Assembly: GCF_027580225.2 (NCBI RefSeq)
Contig: NC_073342.2
Span: forward strand, 11,218,501-11,282,500
DNA from: Misgurnus anguillicaudatus
Taxonomy: Eukaryota > Chordata > Actinopteri > Cypriniformes > Cobitidae
Direction: 5' to 3'
DNA: 64,000 bases
Below, piece by piece: positions 22,198 through 33,912 of the stretch. How positions within the stretch are numbered: position 1 is the stretch's first letter; every line of letters starts with the position of its first letter. Under the pieces are notes generated by a model that searched no databases, was not told the origin of the DNA, and saw only the letters and a list, made by a program, of their open reading frames with translations. Position numbers and translations under genes: made by a program.

Positions 22198-22584
22198 AAA
22201 TGTTTTATACAATGTATAATATGCAATATTCGTGGGTCCTGAATCTGATAATGCCAAATGTCTTGTTACCAGTAAAAAGTAAGGGGTGGGGGGCCCTCTA
22301 AGATTATCTTGTCCCGGGCCCAGGCAAGACTGTCAGCTGGCCTGAATAGGTGTATACAGAGCTTGTTTACTGCGCTCCAAACACAATAATTTCTTCTCAA
22401 CACATGACACTCAAGGTCATCTGTGCTTTACTGTAAATAAATCATGTAGCCTATATTAACCAATCAGCAATAAGATGTTTAATAGTTACATGTTTATACT
22501 TTTCAACTGTATCACAGATACTGTAATGTGATTATCTTCGTACAAAATAATTTTAAATAAGATTGTTTTGTGTATTTGTAACAG

Positions 22585-23290
22585 GTGACACCCAGAAACT
22601 CTCAGATATGAGGATTGTGTTAATGGGATATAAATATGCTGGTAAGAGTTCTTTCAGGAAACATCATCCTGAACAGAGAGGAGTTTGACTTGAAGAGATC
22701 TGCTCAGTGTGTGAAGAGACAGAGAGAAGTAGCAGACAGACACATCACTGTGATTGAAGCTCCTGGATGGTGGAAAAATTTACCTGTAAAGGAGACATCA
22801 GAGTTACTGAAGCAAGAGATTTTACTCAGTGTGTCTCTGTGTCCTCCAGGACCTCACATTGTTCTTCTGGTTATACGTGCTGCCACTAGATTTAAAGATG
22901 TTGAGAGAAAAGTATTACAGGGTTATGTTGATCTTCTGGGTGAGAGAGTCTGGAGTCACACTATAGTGCTCTTCACTCATGGAGATCTTCTAGAAGAGAC
23001 AACTATAGAGAAACACATTGAGAGTGAAGGTGAGGATCTCCAGTGGCTGGTGGAGAAATGTGGGAACAGATATCATCTTCTCAACAATAACAACAGAAGT
23101 GATGAGACTCAGATCAAAGATCTGCTGGAGAAGATAGAGGAGACAGTGACAGAAAACAACGGCTGCCATTTTGAAATGGACAGAAAGATTTTACAGGAGA
23201 TGGAAGACAGAAGGAGAGCAGAGGAAGAGAGAGCAGAAGAACGAATGAAGAGGATGAAGAAACAGAGAGAGATGATCAGATCACAGATGA
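22585..23290 (+). pseudogene. GIMAP gene 1, GTPase exon A, frameshifted in the P-loop
   Basis: An AIG1-type GTPase exon, about 235 codons. It starts after TGTAACAG with GTGACACCCAG and ends ATGA|GTGAGT at 23290. The G1 motif begins intact (GYKYAGKSS), but one extra T near 22650-22654 shifts the frame inside the loop. The rest (ITVIEAPGW, IVLFTHGD, RYHLLNN and a charged coiled-coil-like tail) is open in the new frame from 22636. GIMAPs are membrane-associated immune GTPases of the septin/Toc-like group. With only one lesion this is a recent pseudogene or a sequencing error. It shares its upstream intron with exon D. Confidence 0.85.
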
Positions 23291-23560
23291 GTGAGTAAAC
23301 ATCACAGTCATGATATAAACACTGAATATCTGCAGTAATGAATTCATGAAAATGTAAAAAATACACATGATAAAAACTGCTGCAAACATGATTAACAATA
23401 AAGAAATTAAATAAGTCACAAAAAAACTCTTTTCATCAGTTTCTTTTTGTAGAGGTGTTTGTAATAAATAGACTGAAAACTTTTTGCGCTACCAGCCACA
23501 GAAAAGAAAAAAATCTTTCTTCAACTAGATAGAAAATCTCTTGTACATGTCATAGACAAT

Positions 23561-26500
23561 ATTCAATTCAATTCAATTCAATTTTATTTATATAGCGCTT
23601 TTCACAATTTGGTAATTGTATCAAAGCAGCTTTACATAATAGATGCAGTGAAAGCACAGAAAATCGACAGATAGCACAACATAATAAACGATAGCACAAG
23701 CAGTTAAATTTGCTACGGCTATAAATCAACATTATAAACAAACGTATTACTAATGTAACGTATAGAAGTAAAGCCCAAAAAGGCTGCCTCCCCGGGTTGA
23801 AAAACCCCCTAGGAGAAAAAAACCCCGGAATTTTAGCCGGGGAAGTAAAAAAAGTCATAGGAGGAAAAAACCCTTGGGAGGTATATATATATATATACAC
23901 ATTGAAACGGAAGGAGATTGAGCGGAGATTAAGCGGGTTCTGCCGGTGGTCTTTGGTCAGGCATCAGCTGGACATCACGTTGAAGAACAGCTAGTAGATC
24001 AGTTGTGTGCCGACTTTCACATGTACCGGAACTGGATCTGTTTGTCTCGTCCTCGGGATCAAGGACGAGACAGGGAGAGAGACACAAAATCTTATTAGCG
24101 TAGGGGCCGTTCACATAGAAAACAAGTGTCACACAGTAATGTGGTTTTAGTCAGCTCGGTTCCGGACAGGCTAACTATTGCTGGTTAAGTGTATTACATA
24201 TAGTTAATGATTTTAGAAACGGAAACAGAACTCGTTTGACTAAGGCCAGAGGCCCCACTGCCGTCGTTAATGCTAACGTACAGTGGCAAACGGTTCTGTA
24301 TGACATACTATTTTAAGGTCATGGGAAAAGGCCAAAATTGCAAGCCGGCCATATTTGGCAGTTAAGACTCAGTCGAAAACCAATTCAAAGTTTCAGCATA
24401 TTACTAAAGAGTATTAATGAGATTTACCATGCTTTGAAGTGTTGACGAAAAAAAAGGTTTTAATTTATTCATTAATTTATTTATTTATAAGGTTGTACAA
24501 GCTAGCTATTAGAAGATAAGTACCATTGTTAAAACAACTATTTGAAAGCCTTGTTAAAGAGAAAAGTTTTAAGTCTAGATTTAAAGTTATCTACTGTCTC
24601 TGATTTTCGGACGTCGGTTGGTAAATCATTCCATAGCTTAGGGGCTAAGTAGGAAAAGGATCTGCCACCTTTAGACACTTTTGATATTTTAGGGATAATT
24701 AAGAGGCCAGAATTTTGTGACCGCAATGCACGTGATGGATTGTATTCTGATAATAATTCTCTAAGATATGAGGGTGCTAGGCCATTTAAGGCTTTGTAGG
24801 TGATTAGTAATATTTTAAATTGTATACGATATTTAACTGGTAGCCAGTGTAAAGATGCCAGAATTGGGCTTATGCGGTCATACTTCTTAGTTCGAGTAAG
24901 AACTCTTGCAGAAGCGTTTTGAACTAGCTGAAGCTTGACCTGTTTTGCATGGCATCCTCCGAGTAACGAGTTACAATAGTCTATTCTAGAGGTCATAAAA
25001 GCGTGGATAAGCTTCTCTGCATCTGATGCAGACAACATATGGCGTATTTTTGAGATATTTCTAAGGTGGAAGAATGCTGTGCGGCAGACATTGGAGATAT
25101 GGCTGTCGAAGGATAAACTGCTGTCGAACATCACACCTAAATTCTTAACCGTGGAGGTTGGCACCACAGTGCAGCCATTTATGGGCAACTTGTAATCTGT
25201 CATATTATATTTGTAGCGATTCGGTTCGATAACAAGTATCTCTGTCTTATTGGAGTTTAGCATAAGAAAATTATGTGACATCCAGTCACTTATATCGCTG
25301 ATGCAGTCTGATAGCTTAGAAAAATTTTGTGTTTCGCTAGGATGCGAGGAGATGTAAAGCTGTGTGTCATCTGCATAGCAGTGAAACTGTATGTTATGAT
25401 TTCTGATAATATCTCCCAGAGGTAACATATATAACGAGAACAGGATAGGACCTAAAACTGATCCCTGCGGTACGCCGTATTTAACCAGGGAGTGATGTGA
25501 CTCCTCCTCATTTACATAAACAAAGTGATAGCGATTGGTTAGATACGATCTGAACCAAGCTAGCGCCTGACCACTGATGCCAACATAGTTTTCTAGCCTA
25601 TTAAGTAAGATTGTGTGATCTATTGTGTCAAAGGCTGCACTAAGGTCTAATAATATAAGGAGTGATATTTCACCACGGTCGGATGTTAGGAGAAGGTCAT
25701 TTGTAACTCTAAGCAGCGCTGTCTCTGTGCTATGGTGGGGCCTGAATCCTGATTGGAACTTTTCATACGTACTATTATTTGCTAAGAATGTGCGTAGCTG
25801 GCTTGCCACTACCTTTTCTAATATTTTGGAAAGAAAAGGGAGATTTGAGATTGGTCTAAAGTTATTTAGATCTCCCTGGTCAAGGTTTGGTTTTTTAATG
25901 AGCGGTCTAATAACTGCTAGTTTGAAAGCTGTAGGAACGTAGCCTAATTCTAATGATGAGTTAAAGACATTTAGTACTGGGTTAGACACTATAGGGAATA
26001 CCTCTTTGAGTAATTTTGTGGGAACAGGGTCCAATATACAGGACGATGATTTGGATGATGCTACTAATTTAGATAGCTCATCTATTGTAGTAGGTTTAAA
26101 TGACTCAAGATGTTCGTATGGTAGGCAAGCATTAAATGTATTACTGGGTAGAGTGGTGGCTGCTTGGGTACCTACAATGTTTTCCCTAATAATCATAATT
26201 TTCTTAGTAAAGAAGTTCATGAAGTCGTTACTATTGTGTGGGAGTTTATTAGTGGGTTCTGTTTGTTCTTTATTTCTAGTCAGTTTCGCAACTGTGCTAA
26301 AGAGGAAGCGAGGGTTATTATGATTTTCTTTAATAAGATTGCTGAGATACGTAGATCTGGCGATTTTTATAGCCTGTCTGTAGTGTTTAACACTCTCTTT
26401 CCATGCTGCACGCCATACCTCTAACTTTGTGCTTCTATAATTTCTTTCCATTTTCCTAGTTGCCTTTTTGAGTGCTGCTGTGTGATGATCATACCATGGA

Positions 26501-27616
26501 GCTGGCGTTTTTTCTTTGATTCTCTTTTTTCGAATTGGAGCTACGGCATCCAATGTGTTAGAACAAATACTGTTCAGGTTTTCTATTACAATATCTAGAT
26601 CTTCAGGGTTATCTGCTACATGTTTCATTTGGGACAGGTCTGGAAGAGTGCTAATAAAGTTATCTTTAGTGGTGGAAATTATTGTTCTGGCTAGTCGGTA
26701 GCGTATTGTGGATCGAGTGATCATATCTAGAAGTACCGTGTATGAGACAAGGCAATGGTCTGAAACTGCATCGCTCTGAGGTAATATCTCGATTTCATTA
26801 ATATTGAGCCCGAGTGACAGAATTAAGTCTAATGTGTGCCTATGAGTATGCGTGGGCCCTGTCACGTTTTGTCTTATATTGAGAGAATTTAGAATATCCA
26901 TAAATGCTAATCCTAATGTATCTGTTGGGTTATCAACATGTATATTAAAGTCACCAACGATAAGAGCTTTATCTACAGTGACTACGAGGTCAGACAGGAA
27001 ATTTGATATTTCTTTAAGAAAATCTACATGATGGCCCGGAGGTCTATAGATTGTAGCAAGGACAAAAGAGAGCTGTTTATGGTTACGATCAGTTATTTCC
27101 ATATTTAATAGCATTATTTCAAATGAATTAAATTTTAGTTTGAATTTATGGTTTACTTTAAAAACATTTTTGTATATTGTAGCTACACCACCCCCTCTCC
27201 CCTTTAAACGCGGTTCATGTTTATAATAGTAGTCTTGTGGGGTGGATTCGTTTAAACTAATGTAATCGTCTGCTTTAAGCCAGGTTTCTGTTAAAGAGAG
27301 TGCATCTAAGTTTTGGTCAGTAATTATTTCATTGACAATAGGTTCTTTATTGGTAAGCGATCTAATGTTAAGAAGGCCGAATTTTAACATTCGAGGTTCA
27401 TCTGTAAACGTATTGTTTTCTAATTTTATGTTAGTAAGATTTGTACGAGACGAGGTAAACAGTGCTCTGTATTCGTTTGTTCGAGGAACGCACACAGTTG
27501 GAATGTGTTGATACTCTGGTAAGATAGACTCTAAGTTCTGGGATATATGTGATCTTGACATGTCAGAGCTACTAACAGATGGACGGGTAGGCCGATCTAT
27601 CTGTTTCCTGACCTGT
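23561..27616 (-). mobile_element. L2-clade LINE, minus orientation, inserted downstream of exon A
   Basis: The 3' end is the short tail ATTCA repeated four times at 23561-23580, next to ATTTTATTTATATAG. The 3' UTR has several AAAAAACCC(TTGGGAGG) segments typical of fish L2 elements, and a complete endonuclease-RT ORF lies on the minus strand. Sequence after 27616 resumes the intron that follows exon A: the same sequence follows exon B without interruption (30200 onward), so the insertion limits come from a paralogous empty site. Any target duplication is at most a few bases. Confidence 0.88.
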
Positions 27617-27669
27617 AATAATACTTTTAATTGTTTTAATTGTATAATTTTAGTTTTAAGTATAGACAT
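24538..27669 (-). CDS. LINE ORF2: AP endonuclease and reverse transcriptase
   Basis: A 1043-codon ORF without stops. The endonuclease domain lies at about residues 95-315, with [23 protein letters not shown] at 239-244 and the catalytic SDH at 303-305. The RT domain lies at about 560-830, with PVPTKLL, the GFRPHHST block, [20 protein letters not shown] and the catalytic YADD at 765-768. The C-terminal region ends [10 protein letters not shown]...[10 protein letters not shown], as in L2/CR1 elements. The first 17 codons (27669 to about 27617) lie outside the element in host intron DNA. A methionine near residue 37, inside the element, may be the functional start. The ORF looks capable of encoding an active protein. 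Confidence 0.9.
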   Translation of the reverse strand: MSILKTKIIQLKQLKVLLQVRKQIDRPTRPSVSSSDMSRSHISQNLESILPEYQHIPTVCVPRTNEYRALFTSSRTNLTNIKLENNTFTDEPRMLKFGLLNIRSLTNKEPIVNEIITDQNLDALSLTETWLKADDYISLNESTPQDYYYKHEPRLKGRGGGVATIYKNVFKVNHKFKLKFNSFEIMLLNMEITDRNHKQLSFVLATIYRPPGHHVDFLKEISNFLSDLVVTVDKALIVGDFNIHVDNPTDTLGLAFMDILNSLNIRQNVTGPTHTHRHTLDLILSLGLNINEIEILPQSDAVSDHCLVSYTVLLDMITRSTIRYRLARTIISTTKDNFISTLPDLSQMKHVADNPEDLDIVIENLNSICSNTLDAVAPIRKKRIKEKTPAPWYDHHTAALKKATRKMERNYRSTKLEVWRAAWKESVKHYRQAIKIARSTYLSNLIKENHNNPRFLFSTVAKLTRNKEQTEPTNKLPHNSNDFMNFFTKKIMIIRENIVGTQAATTLPSNTFNACLPYEHLESFKPTTIDELSKLVASSKSSSCILDPVPTKLLKEVFPIVSNPVLNVFNSSLELGYVPTAFKLAVIRPLIKKPNLDQGDLNNFRPISNLPFLSKILEKVVASQLRTFLANNSTYEKFQSGFRPHHSTETALLRVTNDLLLTSDRGEISLLILLDLSAAFDTIDHTILLNRLENYVGISGQALAWFRSYLTNRYHFVYVNEEESHHSLVKYGVPQGSVLGPILFSLYMLPLGDIIRNHNIQFHCYADDTQLYISSHPSETQNFSKLSDCISDISDWMSHNFLMLNSNKTEILVIEPNRYKYNMTDYKLPINGCTVVPTSTVKNLGVMFDSSLSFDSHISNVCRTAFFHLRNISKIRHMLSASDAEKLIHAFMTSRIDYCNSLLGGCHAKQVKLQLVQNASARVLTRTKKYDRISPILASLHWLPVKYRIQFKILLITYKALNGLAPSYLRELLSEYNPSRALRSQNSGLLIIPKISKVSKGGRSFSYLAPKLWNDLPTDVRKSETVDNFKSRLKTFLFNKAFK

Positions 27670-28469
27670 TATTATTTAAAGTCATTTATTCAGAATCCAC
27701 CCATTATCAATGTCCTATATGATGGTGGTCCAACTCAAGAATCCCTAAAATCGTCTGAAATACGATCTACTGGAAAAATTTTGTAATATTGTGTTGAAAT
27801 GTTTAACAACAGTTAGATGAGCTATAGTAACTGCATATTTTTTTACTTTTCTGTTTTTTTTTGTACTAGTTTTTTGTTTGTTTTGTACTAGTGCCACAAC
27901 AACACATGGTTCACCAATTCTTCATGTTTTTATATTTTTGTGTTTATATTTTTAGTAAATAATCACATAAAGACAAAGTATAATGTCAGAAAATCTAGTA
28001 ACATTTTTTTTATTATAGTTATTAGATTTATAGTAAATAAATGATAAGACACAGCTGTCAGTGTAATCTTCTTTCAGGTACAATGGGATTTAACAATAGG
28101 ATGTGTATTAATCTCAGAGAAATTCACTAAAACAAATTTGCTTATTTGCTTATTAAAGTTGTTATTGACAATTCTGCATCAAGAATTTCCATTAATTGCC
28201 TTAATAGTTTCAGAACCCTTTTTTCTGTTCTATCAAACTAATATTCAGACGTACAGTAGATGTGTCTGCAGAGAGTTTAAATATAAATTGACATTACAGT
28301 AAATATCAAATACAACTGCTGGATTTCTTTGTGGTGATTGAAGACATTTTTGAAACTCATCCAAATGGCTCCTTAATGCAACTTATAAGATAGAAATCCT
28401 CTGTAATTAATGTATTTCTATTCAGTACAGTATAATTTTGAATAAGTGTGTTTTGTGTATTTATTACAG
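27670..28469. other. Intron between GIMAP exons A and B
   Basis: Non-coding and AT-rich. It is strongly similar to 30240-31073 between exons B and C (for example CAGAATCCACCCATTATC and GTGCCACAACAACA), showing that these are tandem duplicates of one exon-plus-intron unit. Confidence 0.75.
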
Positions 28470-29899
28470 GTGAAACTCAGAAGCTTTCAGTTCTGAGGAT
28501 TGTGTTAATGGGATATAAAGTTGCTGGTAAGAGTTCATCAGGAAACATCATCCTGAACAGAGAGGAGTTTGACTTGAAGACATCTGCTCAGTGTGTGAAG
28601 AAACAGAGAGAAGTAGCAGACAGACACATCACTGTGATTGAAGCTCCTGGATGGTGGGGAACACCTGTAGAGCTGAGCACTGAGTTACTGAAAGAAGAGA
28701 TTTTACTCAGTGTGTCTCTGTGTCCTCCAGGACCTCACATTGTTCTTCTGGTTATACGTGTGGACAAGAGATTTAAAGATGTTGAGAGAAAAGTATTTGA
28801 AGGTTATGTTGATCTTCTGGGTGAGAGAGTCTGGAGTCACACTATAGTGCTCTTCACATGTGGAGACTTTCTAGGAGACACATCTATAGAGAAACACATT
28901 GAGAGTGAAGGTGAGGATCTCCAGTGGCTGGTGGAGAAATGTGGGAACAGATATCATCTTCTCAACAATAACAACAGAAGTGATGTGTCACGGTCTTGTC
29001 AGACATCTGTGCTAGATGTAGGTCTGAGTGCATCTGACAGGACCGTGACAGTATTATGTTCTGTGTGGGGGCATGTGGAATCACATTGTGTGTGTGGCTT
29101 CCACATGTTCCCGGTGTCTTGTTGCTGTCATGATCTTGCCAGACCTTAGTATAAGTTCAGGTCTATGTTAGAGGGCAAGGTCAGGGCAGCATTGTGTGTA
29201 CGTGGGAACACGTGTGTTTCACATTATATCTGTGTGACACGTGTTCCCAGTGTTTTGTGGCTGTCATAGTCTTGCCTGACCCTGGTTATTATCCAGGTGG
29301 TATGTTAGAGGGCAAGACTATGGCAGCATTGTGTTTATGTGGGAATACGTGTTGTTTCACATCATGTATGTGTAACACGTGTTCCCAGTGTCTTGTCACT
29401 TTTACCTTACTCCCTTATGTACTCGTGTCTTACGTGATTAATGATGTTCACCTGTTCCCCATTGATGTGCTGTCTATATAATGCCCTCGTGTTCTCTGTG
29501 TGGTGTGCGTGCGTTGTTGTATATCAGTGTCTATGTACTCCGTATTCTGTTTCTGTGTTCCATCACAGTGTTACTATTGCATATTCTGTTTTACCCCCAC
29601 GTGGGTTTGTTTTGTTCTGTTCTATTAAATCATAGTTATATTTTCATAGATCCTTTGCATTTGGGTTCTTCTTTTGTTTCCACAATCCGGTGTTAAACCG
29701 AACGTGACATGATGAGACTCAGATCAAAGATCTGCTGGAGAAGATAGAGGAGACAGTGACAGAAAACAACAGCTGCTGTTTTGAAATGGACAAAATATAT
29801 TAGAGGAGACGGAAGAGAGAAGGAAAGCAGAGGAAGAGAGAGCAGAAGAACGAATGAAGAGGATGAAGAAACAGAGAGAGATGATCAGATCAAAGATGA
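28470..29899 (+). pseudogene. GIMAP gene 1, GTPase exon B, split by a solo LTR
   Basis: The exon starts after TTATTACAG and reads as an AIG1 GTPase with an intact P-loop (GYKVAGKSSSGN), ITVIEAPGWWG, IVLFTCGD and RYHLLNN. It is then cut at codon 'SD' by a 724-bp LTR (28986-29709). Beyond the LTR the C-terminal part continues (ETQIKDLLEKIEET-type sequence), but one base is lost near 29790-29800, giving a TAG. The donor ATGA|GTGAGT survives at 29900. Clearly non-functional as a GTPase exon. Confidence 0.88.
28986..29709 (+). mobile_element. Solo LTR inside GIMAP exon B
   Basis: Begins TGTCACGG and ends CGTGACA, flanked by a perfect 5-bp duplication TGATG (28981-28985 and 29710-29714). The uninterrupted sequence in exons A and D is AGTGATGAGACTC, so the insertion is exact. 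It has an internal direct duplication of about 170-180 bp (GAGGGCAAG(G/A)(T/C)...GTGTTCCCAGTGT units near 29170-29400) and AT-rich polyadenylation-like sequence near 29625. The TG...CA ends and the length fit a Ty3/Gypsy-type solo LTR left by LTR-LTR recombination. Confidence 0.85.
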
Positions 29900-31073
29900 G
29901 TGAGTAAACATCACAGTGATGATATAAACACTGAGTATCTTTAGTAGTAAATTCATAAATGTAAAAGTTTCCATAAATAACTTCTGCAAACATGATTAAC
30001 AATAAAGAAATGTAATAAGTCACAACAAAAACAAAAAATCTTTTCATCAGCTGTTGTTTGTAGAAGTGTTTGTGATAAATAGACTGAAAACATTTTGCAT
30101 TACCAGCCGCAGAAAAATACAAAAATCTTAAATAATCTCATGATTTTCAATGTTTAAATGTGAAAATAGAAAATCTCTTGTACAGGTCATAGACAATATA
30201 ATACATTTAATTGTTTTAATTGTATATATTTTGTTTAAAGTATAGAAACATTATTATTTAAAGTCATTTATTCAGAATCCACCCATTATCTATGTCCTAT
30301 ATGATGGTGGTCCAAACTCAAGAATCCCTAAAATTGTCTGAAATGCGATCTACTGGAAACATGTTGAAATGTTTAACTAAAGTGAGATGAACCTCTACAG
30401 TAACTGCATGATTTTCCTCACTTTTCATTTTTTGTTTGTTTTGTATTAGTGCCACAACAACATCTGACCATCGTTTACCAACTCTATATGGTTTTACATT
30501 TTTGTGGTTTATGTTTTTAGTAATTAATCACATAAAGACAAAGTATAATGTCAGAAAATATAGTCACTTTTTATATTATAGTTATTTAATTTGTAATAAA
30601 TAAATAAGACAGCTGTCAGTGTAATTTTATTTTAGGTACATTTTGGGGATTTAACAATGGAATGTGTATTAATTTCTGAAAAATTTACTTAAACAAATGT
30701 GCTATAAAGATGATAAATCACAATTATTGACCAATCTGCATCAAGAATCATACCTCTCCATTCATTTGCATTAATGGTACCATAATCCTTTTGTCTGTTC
30801 TATCAAATATATATTCAGAGGTACAGTAGATCTGTCTGCAGAGACTTTAAATACAAATTGACATTAAATAATAAATACAACTGTTGGATTTATTTTGTGA
30901 TGATTGAAGACATTTTGACAATCATCCAAATGGCTCCTTGATGCAACTTATAAGATGAAAATCCTCTGAAAATGTTAAATGAGTTATTTTAAACCTACGT
31001 TTGTGTTGTATTTATATGTTTCTTTTTAGTACAGTATAATTTAAAATAATATTGTTTTGTGTATTTGTTACAG

Positions 31074-31208
31074 ATGACACTCAGAAGCTCTCAGATCTGA
31101 GGATTGTGTTAATGGGATATAAATTTGCTGGTAAGAGTTCATCAGGAAACATCATCCTGAACAGAGACGAGTTTGACTTGAAGACATCTGCTCAGTGTGT
31201 GAAGAGAC
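31074..31208 (+). pseudogene. GIMAP gene 1, GTPase exon C, truncated
   Basis: The first 45 codons of an AIG1 exon, with an intact P-loop GYKFAGKSSSGN, follow the acceptor TTTGTTACAG. After CAGTGTGTGAAGAGAC the similarity stops abruptly at 31208, and unrelated sequence leading into fcsk introns begins. This marks the junction between the two segmental-duplication units. Confidence 0.85.
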
Positions 31209-31755
31209 CAACCCACTGCATCACATCTTATTCACCCACTGCCCCCTAGTGCCCATATGCAAAACCCATAAGAATTACAAAACTATTTTCAACAACTTAA
31301 ATATTACATCCCCCTTCTTTGAAAGCTTGACATACTATGTCAATTAACAAAATATTGCAGCTGTGCAAATCCTTACGTGTGTAAGAATCAATATACAAAA
31401 GAACAAAAATATACCAACATACTTTCGGGAGTGACAACCACATTCAAATGCGGGAGTGAATCCCTAAATTTTCGTTTCATGTCTGTACGGAACAAGACTC
31501 ACTCCCGAAAATGTGATGATTGACACCATAGCAACATTCTGCCATGTGCTTATCATTCACAGCTTTGACCAAAATAATTTAAATTTTTCAAACATAAAAC
31601 CTCCGTCTTGTCGTTGTGTATTGGAGGGTTTAAAATCACAGTCATTCTGTACAAATTGTATTAATGTGCTGTGATGAAACGAGCATAATAAGATCAAAGA
31701 AAAAAGGTCTGAATCTGCTATCATCACCCTGCATCCTGCGTCTACCTCTGTCTAG
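31209..31755. other. Start of duplication unit 2, intronic
   Basis: No coding signal. A short inverted pair TTTCGGGAGTG / CACTCCCGAAAA at about 31424-31514 suggests a small transposon relic. Confidence 0.45.
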
Positions 31756-33292
31756 TGACATCAGAGTGATGCTTGGAGAGTTAAAGTTAAACGTGTACAC
31801 AGTTTTTGGAGCTCATGACAGTTTACAGGGTGAGTCTAGAGACAGTTCCTCTATAGCAGATGATGTGCTTGTTATGAAAAAAATTGGGGGTTAATGAAAA
31901 CTGATCCTGATTTATATCCACACAGGCTGAAACTGATGATGTCACTGCTTTAATCCTCAATCACAAATGGAGTGAGTTTTACAGTCGAACTGGAATACAG
32001 TAAGAATCAAAGTCTGAATTTGTATCTTTCTACTAAGGTCTTACAAAGTGTGGTCTGATTTGCTCATGAGGTCCGGCCATGGATGTACACATCATAAAGT
32101 GTATACAAAATGTGTGTGTGTGTTTGAGGCCTCTGGATCTGTGGGGACCTGAAAAGACAAAGTCCTGCTGTCTGCTGGACGCCCGATTGTTCCCAGTGTT
32201 TATGCCTCATTCAGGACCCGTCGGACTGGAGGGTCTCAGTTGGCTGTTGGGAGGTCCTGGGCAGCTAAAAACCTGGAGAGAAGCCTGGAGACTCTCGCTC
32301 AGAGATATCCTGATCCTCACTGACCAGCAGGTGGAGTTAAGCTGGAGAGAAGAGCTGTTCTTCAATGTGGGTCGAAGGAGAGCTGTGGACACTTTACAGG
32401 GTCACACTGATCTCAGTTTACTGCCGTTCTTCAGAGCAGCAGCTCTGGCCGGCTAGCACGAGGAGCTACTGCACACACTGGACTCAGGTTAGAGGAAGGG
32501 TTCATGATTCATATTTACAGTGTGTTGACTTCTGATGACATAGTCTTTATATGCTTTGTTTTTTCAGTGGCTGCAGGCAGCAGTGGTGATCTGGGCATAG
32601 CTGCACGTTGTCTCGCCTGCATTGCAGACGTTCTGGGGTGTCTGGCAGGAGAGGGTAAAGGGGGTTTGCGCAGCGGCCCGGCTGCGAACCCTTTATGGTC
32701 ATCTGCCTTTAAGCTTCTAGAAGATGCAAACTTACTAGACGGTGGGCAGAGGGGAGATTTCGTGTTATCAGACGATCTCTGGTGATGGATAACCCAGTTT
32801 TTTTTATGTAACCGCTACGCTTTTCAACAAAGCAAATAAAAATTGTTGCCACTTACATACCTTGCACATTACTATAATATCGGTAACTTTCTTCAGGTTA
32901 TTTTCCTGGCGAATAGAGCAAGCAGCTACGTTTGGGGTCCGAAGTTCATGACGTATTTGTTGCCTTCATCCAATAGCGTGCGGGGGAAAGTGATGACGCG
33001 TGTCAACACACTGGCGAGTTTCGCATGAAAGATTGAACTTGTTAACTAATTTTAGCCACTAATGCAGTTTTAATATTCAGTTTGACACAAAATGTGAATG
33101 TAGAGGTAACGTTGCCCATTCTTACTGTTTTTATTTTATGTAACCATCTTTGTCATGTCCTGTAATCTTTAATAAATACACCGTTCTGATATCTGGTATC
33201 GCTTGAAAAAACACAACGTCATAAAGCAAGACAGACAATTATTTTCCCTGCTTTATCATGTTTACTGGAAAGAAATGTCAAAAAATGAAGTG

Positions 33293-33589
33293 CTGCATGC
33301 ATGTATCTGAGGGTAGTGGACCCACCATTCCCTTCACAGGCACAAGTTGGCAGAAATTGATGTAATCAGTGTTTCTGTGGAAAGACCTTGAATGCAGAGA
33401 AAGCATTATACAAGAATACAGGCATATAAGTTACAAAGCCAGGAACCGAAAAACAAGTTAGTCACACTAGCTAACACTAGCTACCACAGGCAGTGCTACA
33501 GCTATTTTACAAATATCACAAAGATAAAAAGCGAACAAAGGAGAAGAGAGGAAGTTTTTATTGAAGAAACTGCAAAGGAAGGTTGGTAG
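33293..33589 (+). pseudogene. Degenerate transposon-type zinc-finger-like coding relic
   Basis: Broken frames read CCMHVSEGSG...PFTGTSWQKL and, further on, NKLVTLANTSYHRQCYSYFT. The cysteine and YHxxCY pattern resembles the N-terminal region of some fish transposon-associated proteins. A TAA interrupts the first part. Family uncertain. It lies in an fcsk intron. Confidence 0.3.
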
Positions 33590-33912
33590 TATATTGTATA
33601 GACATGCAGTGAAGTAAGTAGCATGTTTACAGTAGTATAAATTAAATATGCAATGTTTTAGCAGTAGCCTTTAAATAGCAGAGCAAAATTGCATCAAAGA
33701 CAAATGGTTTAAGATTATTATAACAGTTACATAGAAAATCGCTGGGGGATGGCAACATATACAGTGTATATACATACACATGTGCAGTGTAGTAAAAGTA
33801 TAAGAGTAGTACAAATGTAGATGCAGTGTATTAACAGTAATATAATAAAAACAACCTACAAAATTTACCTTTTCAATTATGGCATCGTTATTATCAACAA
33901 GACCAGACACCT

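Larger units (their letters stand above)
18922..22344 (+). mobile_element. hAT-family insertion with a perfect 8-bp duplication
   Basis: AATAGGTG occurs on both sides (18914-18921 and 22345-22352). The ends are imperfect inverted repeats, CACGCCCGCCGACAG versus CAGGCCAGCTGACAG read from the right. The equivalent place in the second unit near 46235 reads ATTAATAAGTGTATACAG with no insertion, confirming the boundaries. A short ORF near 19075-19160 (MSGQTQHKSGAQKIKEENI) resembles the start of hAT transposases of the zinc-finger/DUF4371 type, but the rest is degraded. Other elements are nested inside (20663-21494, 21613-21822, 21829-22197). Confidence 0.82.

Noticed and set aside
25625..26701. 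Plus-strand ORFs within the LINE
   Set aside because: They are antisense shadows of the endonuclease-RT ORF.
32742..32785. Extension of the fcsk exon to a donor at 32782
   Set aside because: The donor at 32742 gives the correct phase with the exon at 36922 and matches the expected protein; the longer version does not.
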